A stretch of DNA of 64,000 bases. It comes from Ardenticatenaceae bacterium. GTDB taxonomy: Bacteria; Chloroflexota; Anaerolineae; Promineifilales; Promineifilaceae. The DNA is taken from assembly GCA_020634565.1 (NCBI GenBank), contig JACKBN010000020.1, positions 1 through 64,000 of the forward strand, given 5' to 3'. The notes under the pieces are model-generated. The model saw only the letters and a program-made list of their open reading frames with translations, had not been told where the DNA came from and made no database searches. The translations under genes were made by a program, and so were the position numbers. Position 1 is the stretch's first letter; every line of letters begins with the position of its first letter. Shown here one piece after another: positions 1 through 8,500 of this stretch.

Positions 1-515
1 AAGGAAACGAGGGCAATGGCCAGCACAGCCAGAATGAAAAATTGGATGCGCAAGGCAAAATCAGCACCTACGTAGGCAATCAGAGCAAAAAGGAGAGCAA
101 CGGCCGTTGCCACTAAGCGCGGATCAATATGCTGAAAAAATTCAATCGCCAGCAGCGCCTCGGTGAAACCGATGATGTAAAACGCAATGGAAATTGCCTG
201 GGAGAGAAAAAGCGGAATGCCAATTGCGCCACCCACTTCCAGCCCTAGCGAGCGGGAGATGAGATAGTAGTTGCCGCCCGCGCGCACGTCCATGCTGGTG
301 GCAATGGCGGAAAGCGACAATCCGGTGAGGAAGGAGATGAGGTTCGCCAAAACCACAATGGCCAGCGCCCCCCACAGACCTGCCTGGCCAACCACCCAGC
401 CGACGCGCAAAAAGAGGATGATGCCTAAAATTGTGAGAATATTGGGCGTGAAAACGCCCGTAAATGTACCAAATCGTCCTGCCGGTGCTGCATTGAGATT
501 GTTCTTGACAGTCAT
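1..515 (-). CDS. SLC12-type cation-chloride cotransporter / APC permease (3' end outside window)
   Basis: The N-terminal 171 codons of an integral membrane transporter; the frame stays open to base 1, so the gene continues beyond the window. After a short cytoplasmic stretch comes TPNILTILGIILFLRVGWVV followed by GQAG, the first-helix signature of the cation-chloride cotransporter (SLC12) branch of the APC superfamily, then further hydrophobic helices and a GGNYYLISRSLG segment typical of the family. The ATG at 515 has a Shine-Dalgarno-like AAGGTAGG just upstream, and a promoter candidate lies at 552-580. The ion specificity cannot be read from this part. An amino-acid permease of the same superfamily is the main alternative. 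Confidence 0.8.
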   Translation of the reverse strand, partial: MTVKNNLNAAPAGRFGTFTGVFTPNILTILGIILFLRVGWVVGQAGLWGALAIVVLANLISFLTGLSLSAIATSMDVRAGGNYYLISRSLGLEVGGAIGIPLFLSQAISIAFYIIGFTEALLAIEFFQHIDPRLVATAVALLFALIAYVGADFALRIQFFILAVLAIALVS

Positions 516-551
516 CGACCTACCTTGTGTTATTGAAATCGAGCGCAATCG

Positions 552-580
552 AGTTTAGGCAAAGGTCATTGATTTGGCAA
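552..580 (-). promoter_or_regulatory. Sigma-70-type promoter candidate for the SLC12-like gene
   Basis: On the minus strand TTGCCA (580-575) and TAAACT (557-552) are separated by exactly 17 nt, 37 nt upstream of the ATG at 515. The -35 box matches the consensus at 5 of 6 positions and the -10 box at 4 of 6. Inferred from sequence only. Confidence 0.4.
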
Positions 581-603
581 CTGGAAAACCTAAAAGTGGG
601 TCA

Positions 604-695
604 AAACCTGACAGATTTTAAGATGACTATATGAGAAGTTGGGTTGCTTCACGAGGTCTCTTTGGGCAAAGTTTCTGTGTAAACCTGTCAGGTTT
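604..695. repeat. Palindromic word repeat, family F (AAACCTGACAGGTTT type)
   Basis: AAACCTGACAG at 604-614 pairs with CTGTCAGGTTT at 685-695, bracketing about 70 nt that includes GGCAAAGTTTCTG. The same pieces recur at 48794-48886, and a related hairpin forms the terminator at 1512-1542. It sits between the SDR gene and the SLC12-like gene and may double as a transcription end signal. Confidence 0.6.
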
Positions 696-706
696 GGTAA
701 GGCAGA

Positions 707-1468
707 TCACGTGCGCAGGTAGGAAGCGCCGTTGACGTCGATAATGGCGCCGGTGAGGAATTGAGTGCCTTCTGCGGCCAGGAACAGTACCGGGTAGGCG
801 ACCTCGTCCGGGGTGGCGACGCGGTTAAGCGGACTTTGTCCACGAATGCTGGCCCCAATTTCACCCACCAGAAATTCTTCGGCCATGTCGGTTTCCACAA
901 AGCCGGGGGCCACCACGCCGACAAAAATGTTGTAAGGGGCCAAATATTTGGCCAGCGACTGGCTCATGGCGTTTAGCCCCGCTTTGCTGGCACCGTAAGC
1001 GGGGGCGGTGGGTTCGCCCCTAAAGGCGCCGCGCGAAGAGACGTTGACGATACGGCCGTATCCCTGCTTAATCATCTGCTGCCCTACCAAATAACTTAAA
1101 TTGGCCACGCCCACCAAATTGACCGCCAGCGTGTTGTGCCAGGCTGTTTGCCACGCCGCAAAGCTCACCTCAGCCAGCGGATGCTCTTCATAAATGCCCG
1201 CATTGTTGACGAGGATGTCGATACGGCCGTACTTTTCCACCACCTCCGCTACCAACCGCTCCAACGCTGCCGGATCAGCCATTTCTGCCTGGGCGATGTG
1301 ATGGTTACTGCCCTGGAGAGAAGCGGCCGTTTCTTCTGCAGCGGCCCGATTGCTGTGGTAATGCACCACCACTTGTGCCCCGTGCTGGGCAAACTGCTGG
1401 CAAATTGCCCGCCCAATGCCGCGCGACCCACCAGTGACCAAAACTACTTTTTCTGAAAAATCCATCAT
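707..1468 (-). CDS. SDR-family oxidoreductase (FabG-like)
   Basis: A 253-residue classical short-chain dehydrogenase/reductase. The Rossmann NAD(P)-binding motif TGGSRGIG is at about residues 12-19, the structural NNAG at about 88-91, a catalytic Ser in NVSSRGAF, and the catalytic YxxxK as YGASK near residue 158. Closest in form to 3-oxoacyl-ACP reductase (FabG) and related cytosolic reductases, but SDR substrates cannot be told from these motifs. The start is ATG-ATG with AGGAG just upstream; either ATG could be used. It is separated from the preceding operon by a strong terminator and has no evident partner. Confidence 0.9.
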   Translation of the reverse strand: MMDFSEKVVLVTGGSRGIGRAICQQFAQHGAQVVVHYHSNRAAAEETAASLQGSNHHIAQAEMADPAALERLVAEVVEKYGRIDILVNNAGIYEEHPLAEVSFAAWQTAWHNTLAVNLVGVANLSYLVGQQMIKQGYGRIVNVSSRGAFRGEPTAPAYGASKAGLNAMSQSLAKYLAPYNIFVGVVAPGFVETDMAEEFLVGEIGASIRGQSPLNRVATPDEVAYPVLFLAAEGTQFLTGAIIDVNGASYLRT

Positions 1469-1505
1469 CTTCTCCTGAAAGATTATTGTTTAAGTTCTAC
1501 AGATA

Positions 1506-1542
1506 TAAAAAAGACCTGCCAGAATTTTGCTCTGGCAGGTCT
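1506..1542 (-). terminator. Rho-independent terminator of the glycosyltransferase operon
   Basis: A perfect 12-bp stem, AGACCTGCCAGA (1512-1523) with TCTGGCAGGTCT (1531-1542), and a 7-nt loop. It is followed on the minus strand by a run of T. It lies just past the stop codon at 1565, so it ends the leftward transcript. The stem resembles repeat family F. Confidence 0.85.
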
Positions 1543-1564
1543 GGAATTTTAGCCAAACGGCCGT

Positions 1565-4500
1565 TTAATTCTCATCGCTGGGTGGTTGGGTGGGGGCAAC
1601 GGCTTCTGTGGGCGCGATTTCGGTTGGCTCAACGGCCGTATCTTCTGCCCCATTATCTGTTTCTTCAACCGGTTCCTCACTGGCGTCGTCAGCCGGTACA
1701 TCCTCCTCTAGCGGTTCCTCGATCGATTCTTCATCTGGCGCGTCGATTGGTTCCTCTTCAAACGGCTCTTGCACAGGCTGTTCGATGGGTTGCGCGGGCG
1801 CAAAAATCGGCCCATATTTCAGCACGCGGTTATTGTTCGCATCCGCAATGTAGATGTTGTCCTGGTCGTCAATAAAGATGCCGTTGATCAGGTTAAAGCT
1901 GTTGACATCGGTGCCAAACTGGCCGAACTTGCCGATGTAGTTGCCCAGTTGGTCAAAAATCAGCACGCGCGGTGTTTCCGGATCCGTCACGTAAACGCGA
2001 CCGCCGCTGTCAACTGCCAGGTATGGCTTGTTGTTCACCGAGCTATTGGCGGGCCAGCCTGTGTCCAGCAGCCATTCATTCACCGGAATCAAATCGGAAG
2101 TAAGCTGTTGGATACGGCCGTTCCACGTATCGGCCACGTACACAAAACCGTCATTCCCCACGGCAATGCCTACCGGCTCATAAAACTGCCCCAGGGCCGA
2201 GCCAAACTGGTCGCCACCTGCGCCCAGTTGGCCAATGAAGTTGCCGCTCTGGTCCATCACCTGAATGCGATGATGACCGGTGTCAGTAACCAGCACAAGG
2301 CCATCGGCCGTCAGCGCCACTTCACGGGGTCCAAAGAACAGTCCCAGCCCCTGACCAGACGGATCGTCTGGCGTGTTGCCTGCCATGCCATAGCTGCCTA
2401 CAAACTGCCCATCCAGCGTAAATTTCTGCACGCGATGGTTCCAGGTGTCGGCCACATACACAAAGTTGTCGTCGATATTCAGACCCCACGGGCCTTGCCC
2501 GTCGGCGCTAAACTGGCCACTGCCTGTGCCGGTGCTGCCGAAGCTGTCTACAAATTGGCCGTCGGCGTTGAACACCTGTACCCGCTGGTTGCCAGAATCG
2601 AGCACGTAGATACGGCCGTCGGCGCTCACCGCCACGTTGCGCGGAGCAGATAGTTGGTCATCGGCTGAGCCAGCCACGCCGCTGGGGTTGATAACCAGCG
2701 AAGGCAGTACGGAAATTTCGCCTTCTTCATAAGGCGGTTCCAGACTGCTAGCCCCCACAGCTTCCAAACCGTAATCCCAAAGGTCGGCCAGCACGTCGCG
2801 GCGGATGTAGAGGCGCAAATCGTCTCGCAATGGCCATTGGCCATCCGTCAGCGTGCCGCCAAACACCTGACTGTACTTGCTAAAATCGCGGTAGAAGAAG
2901 ATGTCCCACATGGCTTCACGCACGTTGGGATTTAACAAGCCGCGCCGCTCCTGGCCCTCTGGTCGGTTCGGGTTGCCCAGAATGGCGGCCCAATTAATGT
3001 TGCGATAATCCTCCATCGGCCACCAGAGGTAGGTGTAGGTGCGATAGGTGTAATTACTGCCCAAGATGCGGTCTACCTCATCCCAATTGCTGCGGCCCAC
3101 CAGCACCACCGGAGATTCGTTCAGGGTGGGGGATGGACTTTCGCCGAAGTAGGTGCTGTTGGGATATTCACGCATGTACCAGGTGAACGGCCAGGAAACG
3201 CCGCTGCCGCCAAAGGCTACCCGAATGCTTTTGTCGCCGTTGAGCCGCATGGACAGGGTTTCGAGTTGATCCAGCACCATGCTTTTGGCTGCGGGTGCGC
3301 CGTGGGCATACACCATAAATTCGCGGGCATAATCGGCATTGGGCCAGCTGGATAAATACATGAAGCGCACGGTAAGCAGGCTCAGCAGGGTAAAGATGCT
3401 CAATACGACGAGGGGCCGGCGGAGACGGCCGTTTACCTCCTCCCGTACTTGCTGCCAGAACCAGAACACCACCGCCGCCAGTACAATGCCGCCCAATACC
3501 TGACCCAGCTGGGTTAGATTATTGAGCTGCTGGTTGCCTAGCTGCACTTTGCCTAGCAAGACGGGTCCCAGCGCCACAAAAACGGAAATGATCAGCCCTA
3601 GCGTCAGCCCGGCAAACAGCAGCGCCTGCCGCGAGACTAGCTCGCGCCAATGAATATCTTTGAACCGCTCATTGATGTACCAGCCTGCCAGCAGCCCCAT
3701 AGGAATGACAAAATGGGTGCTCAGCCACGGCATCTTTTCTCCGGCGATGCTGTAGGCTGCCCAGGTAAGCACGAGCCACCAGCTCACAAAGGCCACAAAC
3801 TCGCACATAATGTCGCGGGCCAGCAGCTCCATCAGATTTGTCTCCACTCCATGGGCGCGCATAATTTGCCCCCGCCGAATGAAGAACCAGACCAAAATCG
3901 CCACGCCCAAAATGAGCAGCCCGATTAAAATGCCCGGCAGGCGGCTGATTTCCTGGCCGCTGAATACGTTATCCAGATTGAACACCCAGTTTCCCAAACT
4001 GTAGGCAAGCAGGGCGATGAGAACGGCCGTAAGCCAGTACCCCGTCACCTGATTCAAACGCTGTTTGATTAGCCAAAAGCGAATAGCCAGCAGCGAAAAG
4101 ATCAGCGGCAAGAACTCATAGAAGGGCACCACAAAGAAGTAGTAGAAAGGCGGCTGATTGCCGCGCGCCACCTCCTGCTGCTCTAGCCAGTAGCCCAGCG
4201 AGCCAATCGTACCGCTAAACCAGCCATCCCGAATGTTGGTGAAAACGGAGGTGTACAGCACGAAGAAAATAACGTGGTAAATGACGGCAGCAATAATCCA
4301 GCGGCGCCGATCCCACCACAGCCCGACCAAAATGGCTGCGGCCAGAGTGAAGACCAGAAAGAGTATCGTCAAAAAGAGGGAGGAACCGACAAAATCACCC
4401 CAGCAGGTGGCGTTAAACGCGCGGCCAAAGAAAATTTGCACCGACGACATCGCCTCCTGCCCCGGCAAGAAGCAAGTTGCCATGGGGTTGCTGTCTTCCA

Positions 4501-5539
4501 GCGGTTTGCCCCCGGCAAGCACCACAAATAGCGGCGCTGCCATTGGCAAAATAAGGGTGGTAAACAGCAAAATCAGGTCAAACTCCGCGTAGTTTTTCAA
4601 AAACGGCCGAAAACGAGCCGCCATCCAAAATAAACCACCAGCCAGGGCAAAGATGCCCACAATTTCCACCCAGCCGAGCCGCTGTTCCACAATCGTGAGC
4701 GCCTCGTTGGTAGACGAAACAAAGGCATCTTCTACAGGATCGGCCGCAAAAACGCCGCTGTCTTCGGACAAAACGGGTTCTTCCATTTGGGTCGCAAATC
4801 GCTGCCCCAGAAGCCCGCCGCTGAGCATGAGTAGCCCCAGCAGCACCAGCAGCACGGGCGAGGTGAGCCTGTCCAGATTGTTACGCAGCCACGGGGCCAT
4901 CCAAATTTGGGGCAGCAGGCGCAAAATCAAAAAGCTGCCAAAGATGGCCACGTAAATAAACGACACTTCCTTGGTGGAAAACATGAGCGCATTACCCGCG
5001 GCAAACCACCACAAATATTTATCTTCCCGCGTCTGGAAGTAATGCCAGATGGCGATGAAAATAATCATCGCCCAGACGATCACGTAAATGTCGTGGCGAA
5101 TGTAGCGTGAGTAGTAGGTGAGGTAAGGCGAAATGAGGAAGATGAAGCTGGTGGCCAGCGCGCCCACCTTGCCAAGCCAGGGCCGCAAAAAGTAGGGCAT
5201 GGCTACTAAAATGATGCCAAAAATTGCCACGGGCACCCGCGCCGAAAAATCACTATCGCCTAACAGCCAGTAAAAAATGGGCGTGATGTGGAACAAAAAG
5301 GGGCCGTGCATTAGCGGCGTGTGGTTGAAACCATCCCCGATAAAAAATTGGTACGAAAATTGGGTGTGCAGGCTTTCATCATGGCTCATGACGCGGTCGC
5401 CCAGCCCCCAGAAGCGGGTCACAATGGCCACCAGCAAAATCGCGAGGTAAGCTGCTTTTTCCCAATCAATGTACAGGCTGGCCAGCAGCGGCCGGGATAG
5501 AAAATCGGTTTTCGGTTCAGGCGTTGTCAATTCACTCAT
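1565..5539 (-). CDS. Agl23-like membrane glycosyltransferase fused to an NHL beta-propeller
   Basis: A 1324-residue protein. The N-terminal two thirds is a GT-C (GT39-like) polytopic membrane domain with the acidic motif SHDES near residue 53 and repeated hydrophobic helices, resembling the TIGR03663 family named 'flippase activity-associated protein Agl23' after archaeal N-glycosylation. From about residue 935 to 1240 there are five to six NHL repeats of the type VYVADTWNHRVQKF, which should fold into a beta-propeller, probably outside the membrane. The last about 80 residues are a low-complexity Glu/Pro/Thr tail. It begins 7 nt after the anti-sigma gene and is last in the operon. The lipid-linked sugar donor and acceptor are unknown; the fusion suggests a surface-binding role for the propeller. 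Confidence 0.8.
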   Translation of the reverse strand: MSELTTPEPKTDFLSRPLLASLYIDWEKAAYLAILLVAIVTRFWGLGDRVMSHDESLHTQFSYQFFIGDGFNHTPLMHGPFLFHITPIFYWLLGDSDFSARVPVAIFGIILVAMPYFLRPWLGKVGALATSFIFLISPYLTYYSRYIRHDIYVIVWAMIIFIAIWHYFQTREDKYLWWFAAGNALMFSTKEVSFIYVAIFGSFLILRLLPQIWMAPWLRNNLDRLTSPVLLVLLGLLMLSGGLLGQRFATQMEEPVLSEDSGVFAADPVEDAFVSSTNEALTIVEQRLGWVEIVGIFALAGGLFWMAARFRPFLKNYAEFDLILLFTTLILPMAAPLFVVLAGGKPLEDSNPMATCFLPGQEAMSSVQIFFGRAFNATCWGDFVGSSLFLTILFLVFTLAAAILVGLWWDRRRWIIAAVIYHVIFFVLYTSVFTNIRDGWFSGTIGSLGYWLEQQEVARGNQPPFYYFFVVPFYEFLPLIFSLLAIRFWLIKQRLNQVTGYWLTAVLIALLAYSLGNWVFNLDNVFSGQEISRLPGILIGLLILGVAILVWFFIRRGQIMRAHGVETNLMELLARDIMCEFVAFVSWWLVLTWAAYSIAGEKMPWLSTHFVIPMGLLAGWYINERFKDIHWRELVSRQALLFAGLTLGLIISVFVALGPVLLGKVQLGNQQLNNLTQLGQVLGGIVLAAVVFWFWQQVREEVNGRLRRPLVVLSIFTLLSLLTVRFMYLSSWPNADYAREFMVYAHGAPAAKSMVLDQLETLSMRLNGDKSIRVAFGGSGVSWPFTWYMREYPNSTYFGESPSPTLNESPVVLVGRSNWDEVDRILGSNYTYRTYTYLWWPMEDYRNINWAAILGNPNRPEGQERRGLLNPNVREAMWDIFFYRDFSKYSQVFGGTLTDGQWPLRDDLRLYIRRDVLADLWDYGLEAVGASSLEPPYEEGEISVLPSLVINPSGVAGSADDQLSAPRNVAVSADGRIYVLDSGNQRVQVFNADGQFVDSFGSTGTGSGQFSADGQGPWGLNIDDNFVYVADTWNHRVQKFTLDGQFVGSYGMAGNTPDDPSGQGLGLFFGPREVALTADGLVLVTDTGHHRIQVMDQSGNFIGQLGAGGDQFGSALGQFYEPVGIAVGNDGFVYVADTWNGRIQQLTSDLIPVNEWLLDTGWPANSSVNNKPYLAVDSGGRVYVTDPETPRVLIFDQLGNYIGKFGQFGTDVNSFNLINGIFIDDQDNIYIADANNNRVLKYGPIFAPAQPIEQPVQEPFEEEPIDAPDEESIEEPLEEDVPADDASEEPVEETDNGAEDTAVEPTEIAPTEAVAPTQPPSDEN

Positions 5540-5546
5540 AATGGGT

Positions 5547-6083
5547 TCAATTTGTGTTGATAGGTACGGCCGCTACCGGTGTGGGCAGCGGAGCCGGGGT
5601 GGAGACAAAGTTGGGTTCCGGGTCGATTTGATTGGCGACGGCCGTTTCCGTCGGCATGGTTTGCGTTTCGGTGGCGGCGGGCGTGTGGGTCATGGTAGCG
5701 GTGACGGCTACCATGGTGGGTGGCGAGGGCCATAACGATGGTTGGCCACTGTTAAACCACTGCCAGCCGCCCAACAGGAGCACTAGCAGCATGGCCACCG
5801 CTGCTAACTGCCGTCCCAGCTGGCGTGGGGCAAAGCCTGGCCGGGTCAACCGCCGGCGCTGCGGTATGGTGGGCATGAGCTGTACAAGACGGCCGTTATC
5901 AACGGCCGTTGCCTTTTGCAGCGTTTGCCTGACCAACTGCCCCACCTGCCGCTCCTGCTGCACCGCAGCCAGCAGGTCCGGGTCCTGGCTGATTTGGCGC
6001 GTTAGCAGCTCTTTTTCCGCAGCGGGCAGCAAATCAAGTACATACTCTTGCAGCAGATTTGTGCTTTTTCTGGTTTCAATCAT
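5547..6083 (-). CDS. Anti-sigma factor-like single-pass membrane protein
   Basis: A 178-residue protein with a cytoplasmic N-terminal helical domain (NLLQEYVLDLLPAAEK, as in anti-sigma factors), one transmembrane helix at about residues 87-104 (LAAVAMLLVLLLGGW), and a Thr/Pro-rich outer tail. No HxxxCxxC zinc motif is present. The frame is open further upstream, but the likely start is the ATG at 6083, which overlaps the sigma gene stop by 8 nt (ATGATTGA); such coupling is typical of sigma/anti-sigma pairs. It probably holds the ECF sigma at the membrane. Function is inferred from context and domain layout. Confidence 0.75.
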   Translation of the reverse strand: MIETRKSTNLLQEYVLDLLPAAEKELLTRQISQDPDLLAAVQQERQVGQLVRQTLQKATAVDNGRLVQLMPTIPQRRRLTRPGFAPRQLGRQLAAVAMLLVLLLGGWQWFNSGQPSLWPSPPTMVAVTATMTHTPAATETQTMPTETAVANQIDPEPNFVSTPAPLPTPVAAVPINTN

Positions 6084-6693
6084 GATCAATCTGCTCCGCC
6101 AGCGCCTCACGCAAAGCGTTGTGCGCCAGCCGCATACGGGATTCGGCAGTTTTAGTGGGAACCCCCAAAATCTGGCCAATTTCCACGTAAGTTAGCCCTT
6201 CGTAATAACGGAGAACGGCCGTTTCCCGCAGTTTGCCCGATAAATTCTGGATGGCCGTCCACACGACTTGTTGTTTTTCCGTGAGCTGCATCGTCTCGGC
6301 CGGCGTAGGCAAATCGCGATCCGGCACATCTTGGCTCATCAACTGCCCTAGTGAAAACGTGGGCAGCCATTTGCGCCGCCGTTTGTTGTGGCAGCGGCTC
6401 ACGGCAATCTGGTACAGCCACGTTTTCAACGCCGATTTGGTGGCGTCATACTGCTCCAGGCGACGAAAAGCATACTCAAAGCTGTCTTGCAGGACTTCTT
6501 CGGCATCTTCCCGATTTTGCAGAAGGCTGTAACAGAGCCGGTAAATCATGCCTGCATACAGGTTATACAGCGCCACATAGGCCGTATCCTCACCCGCCAG
6601 GCAGCGCCGGATGAGCGCCTGACTTTGTTCGTCGGCGTAAGCAGGCGTTTCTGCGCCCCACGAGAGGGTGCCTTGGTCAGAAAAGGAACTCAT
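6076..6693 (-). CDS. ECF-type RNA polymerase sigma factor
   Basis: A 205-residue sigma-70 family protein with only regions 2 and 4. Region 2 includes DAEEVLQDSFEYAFRRL and the -10-recognition segment ending in ALKTWLYQIAVSRC; region 4 has the helix-turn-helix LTYVEIGQILGVPTKTAESR. It lies inside the glycosyltransferase operon, 1 nt after the GT39 gene stop and overlapping the anti-sigma gene. Its placement suggests it controls this envelope gene set in response to a surface signal; that is inference. Confidence 0.9.
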   Translation of the reverse strand: MSSFSDQGTLSWGAETPAYADEQSQALIRRCLAGEDTAYVALYNLYAGMIYRLCYSLLQNREDAEEVLQDSFEYAFRRLEQYDATKSALKTWLYQIAVSRCHNKRRRKWLPTFSLGQLMSQDVPDRDLPTPAETMQLTEKQQVVWTAIQNLSGKLRETAVLRYYEGLTYVEIGQILGVPTKTAESRMRLAHNALREALAEQIDHD

Positions 6694-6694
6694 G

Positions 6695-8452
6695 TTAGGG
6701 CTGTCCTGTCAATAAATCGGCCCGCACCCAGACAATAGCCCGCTCTACAGGCGTAACGGCCGTTGACTGATGAAAAAACCACCAGCGAAACGTGTCGTAC
6801 AAAATGGTGGCCGATGGTTCGGTAAGTGGGATGGGCTCCAGACGACGGATGGCAAAATCGCTGCCGCTGTAGCTGACCGCCAGCGGTAACTCTGGATTGG
6901 CGTCGGTAATGATGACTTGCTGCGTGGGTGTTAGCGGCAGCGCGTTGAGCTGCTCCAGTCGGGGATACGCTTTCAGGTACCAGTTCAGCGCTGGCACATC
7001 CAGCCGGGTGCCAATTTGCAGCTGCGTATCAGAATTGGCCAGCTGGCGCGATAGGTCGCGCACGGTGGTATCCAGTTCACGCATGGCAAAATCGGTGCCG
7101 CTGCTGACCCAGCGCTCGCGCGGATCGTTGGCTCCTTCCTGAGCCAGCCACCAGCCCGTGCCCCATTGGTAAAAAATGAAAAAGCCTAAAATGGCCAGCA
7201 AGACGCCTTGGGGAACGGCCGTTGCATCTTCCGAAGCGGTAAAATAGAGCACCAGCCCCACAAACAAAATCGCAAGCAAAATGACCATCAAATAAATGGT
7301 GCTTTCTGGTGGATTTACCTGGGCTACACGTCCTAGACGAGCCAGATTTACAAAAATCACAAACGAACCAGCCAGGCTGACACCCCCAGCAATGCCGCTG
7401 AACCAATCCCACCGGCGACGCCAGGCCGCGTTGACCAAAATGCCTGCCAGTAAGGCGGTGGGCAGGGTGAGCAGCAGCCCATTGCTCATGAACGCTCGCT
7501 GGAGCAGCAGCAAAATCAGGCTGCCGCTGAACCAGTAAACGGCAAACAGCGCCAGCGGTTCACTGCGGACGATGGCCCAAATCAGGCCAAAAACCACCAA
7601 AATGACAAGGGCTGGCTCGTACCGCACAAAAGCGAGCAGCGGATCGAGCGTGCGTGCGCCGCCGAACTGCTGGAACCATTCGCCTGCGAGTCTGGCAGAA
7701 CCACCCAACCCATTGGGCAGCAGCAAAAAGAAGGTGCTTAGCAGCAAAAACACGACGATGCCAACGGCCGTTCCCTTGCGCCAGTTGGTTTCGGTTGGTT
7801 TTACGTGCCAGCCTTCTACAAATAGCGAAAGCCCCAGTCGCGAATGGACAAACCAGGCTAGCAGCAGCGTCACCAGGCCGCTGTAAAACAGGGCTGAACT
7901 GCTCAATCCGAGGCCCAGCGCGGCAAAAAGCGTGTACAGCCAGCGCACAGCGGCCGTTTCCTGGTAGCGAATAAAGGCGATGAGCATCAGCAGCAGGGCA
8001 AAGAGGGCAATGCTGTCGCCGCCAACCGTGCGGGAGGCAATGGTATTGAGGGGAGAGATGGCCAGGAGAACGGCCGTTACCAACGCGCCTTGGGTGCCCA
8101 AACGATGGCGCAGCAGCCAGGGCAGGCCGATGAGACCCAGCCCAAACAAGGCTGGAATCAAGCGCATGACCCCATCGCCAAAGCCAAACACCTGTGTGAG
8201 CCAGCTGGTGAGGCTGAAATAGGCAGGGCTTCCTGCGCTGAGCATGACCGCCTCCGGCTGCCAGAAGCGCCACACTTCCAGCGCTTGCAGCGCTTCAGTA
8301 TCGGACAAGGGTAGATAACCAAGATTTGCCAGGCGCAAAATCGCGGCTGCCAGCAAGATAAGGCCCAGCAAGCCATCCGCCAGCGTCAGGCGGCTTAACC
8401 AACCGCTAATCGGCTGGCGATGCACAACTTGGGGCGTGGGAAATATCTCCAA
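6695..8452 (-). CDS. GT39-like polytopic membrane glycosyltransferase
   Basis: A 585-residue membrane protein with about ten hydrophobic helices and the GT-C style first-loop acidic motif LPLSDTEALQALEVW near residue 53, where GT39/ArnT enzymes carry catalytic acids. The predicted substrate is a polyprenyl-phosphate-linked sugar at the membrane, by family analogy only. The called start is a TTG at 8452 that falls inside a GGAGATT word repeat; a GTG about ten codons later is an alternative. It sits 48 nt after the DUF2298 gene and directly before the sigma factor, in one operon. Confidence 0.75.
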   Translation of the reverse strand: MEIFPTPQVVHRQPISGWLSRLTLADGLLGLILLAAAILRLANLGYLPLSDTEALQALEVWRFWQPEAVMLSAGSPAYFSLTSWLTQVFGFGDGVMRLIPALFGLGLIGLPWLLRHRLGTQGALVTAVLLAISPLNTIASRTVGGDSIALFALLLMLIAFIRYQETAAVRWLYTLFAALGLGLSSSALFYSGLVTLLLAWFVHSRLGLSLFVEGWHVKPTETNWRKGTAVGIVVFLLLSTFFLLLPNGLGGSARLAGEWFQQFGGARTLDPLLAFVRYEPALVILVVFGLIWAIVRSEPLALFAVYWFSGSLILLLLQRAFMSNGLLLTLPTALLAGILVNAAWRRRWDWFSGIAGGVSLAGSFVIFVNLARLGRVAQVNPPESTIYLMVILLAILFVGLVLYFTASEDATAVPQGVLLAILGFFIFYQWGTGWWLAQEGANDPRERWVSSGTDFAMRELDTTVRDLSRQLANSDTQLQIGTRLDVPALNWYLKAYPRLEQLNALPLTPTQQVIITDANPELPLAVSYSGSDFAIRRLEPIPLTEPSATILYDTFRWWFFHQSTAVTPVERAIVWVRADLLTGQP

Positions 8453-8500
8453 TCTCTACTCTCCGATTTTCAATAATCAGTGTTCAGGCCAATTACTGAC

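Noticed and set aside
1769..2653. 294-codon ORF opposite the NHL-coding region
   Set aside because: Antisense shadow of a well-supported gene; no domain and no ribosome-binding site.
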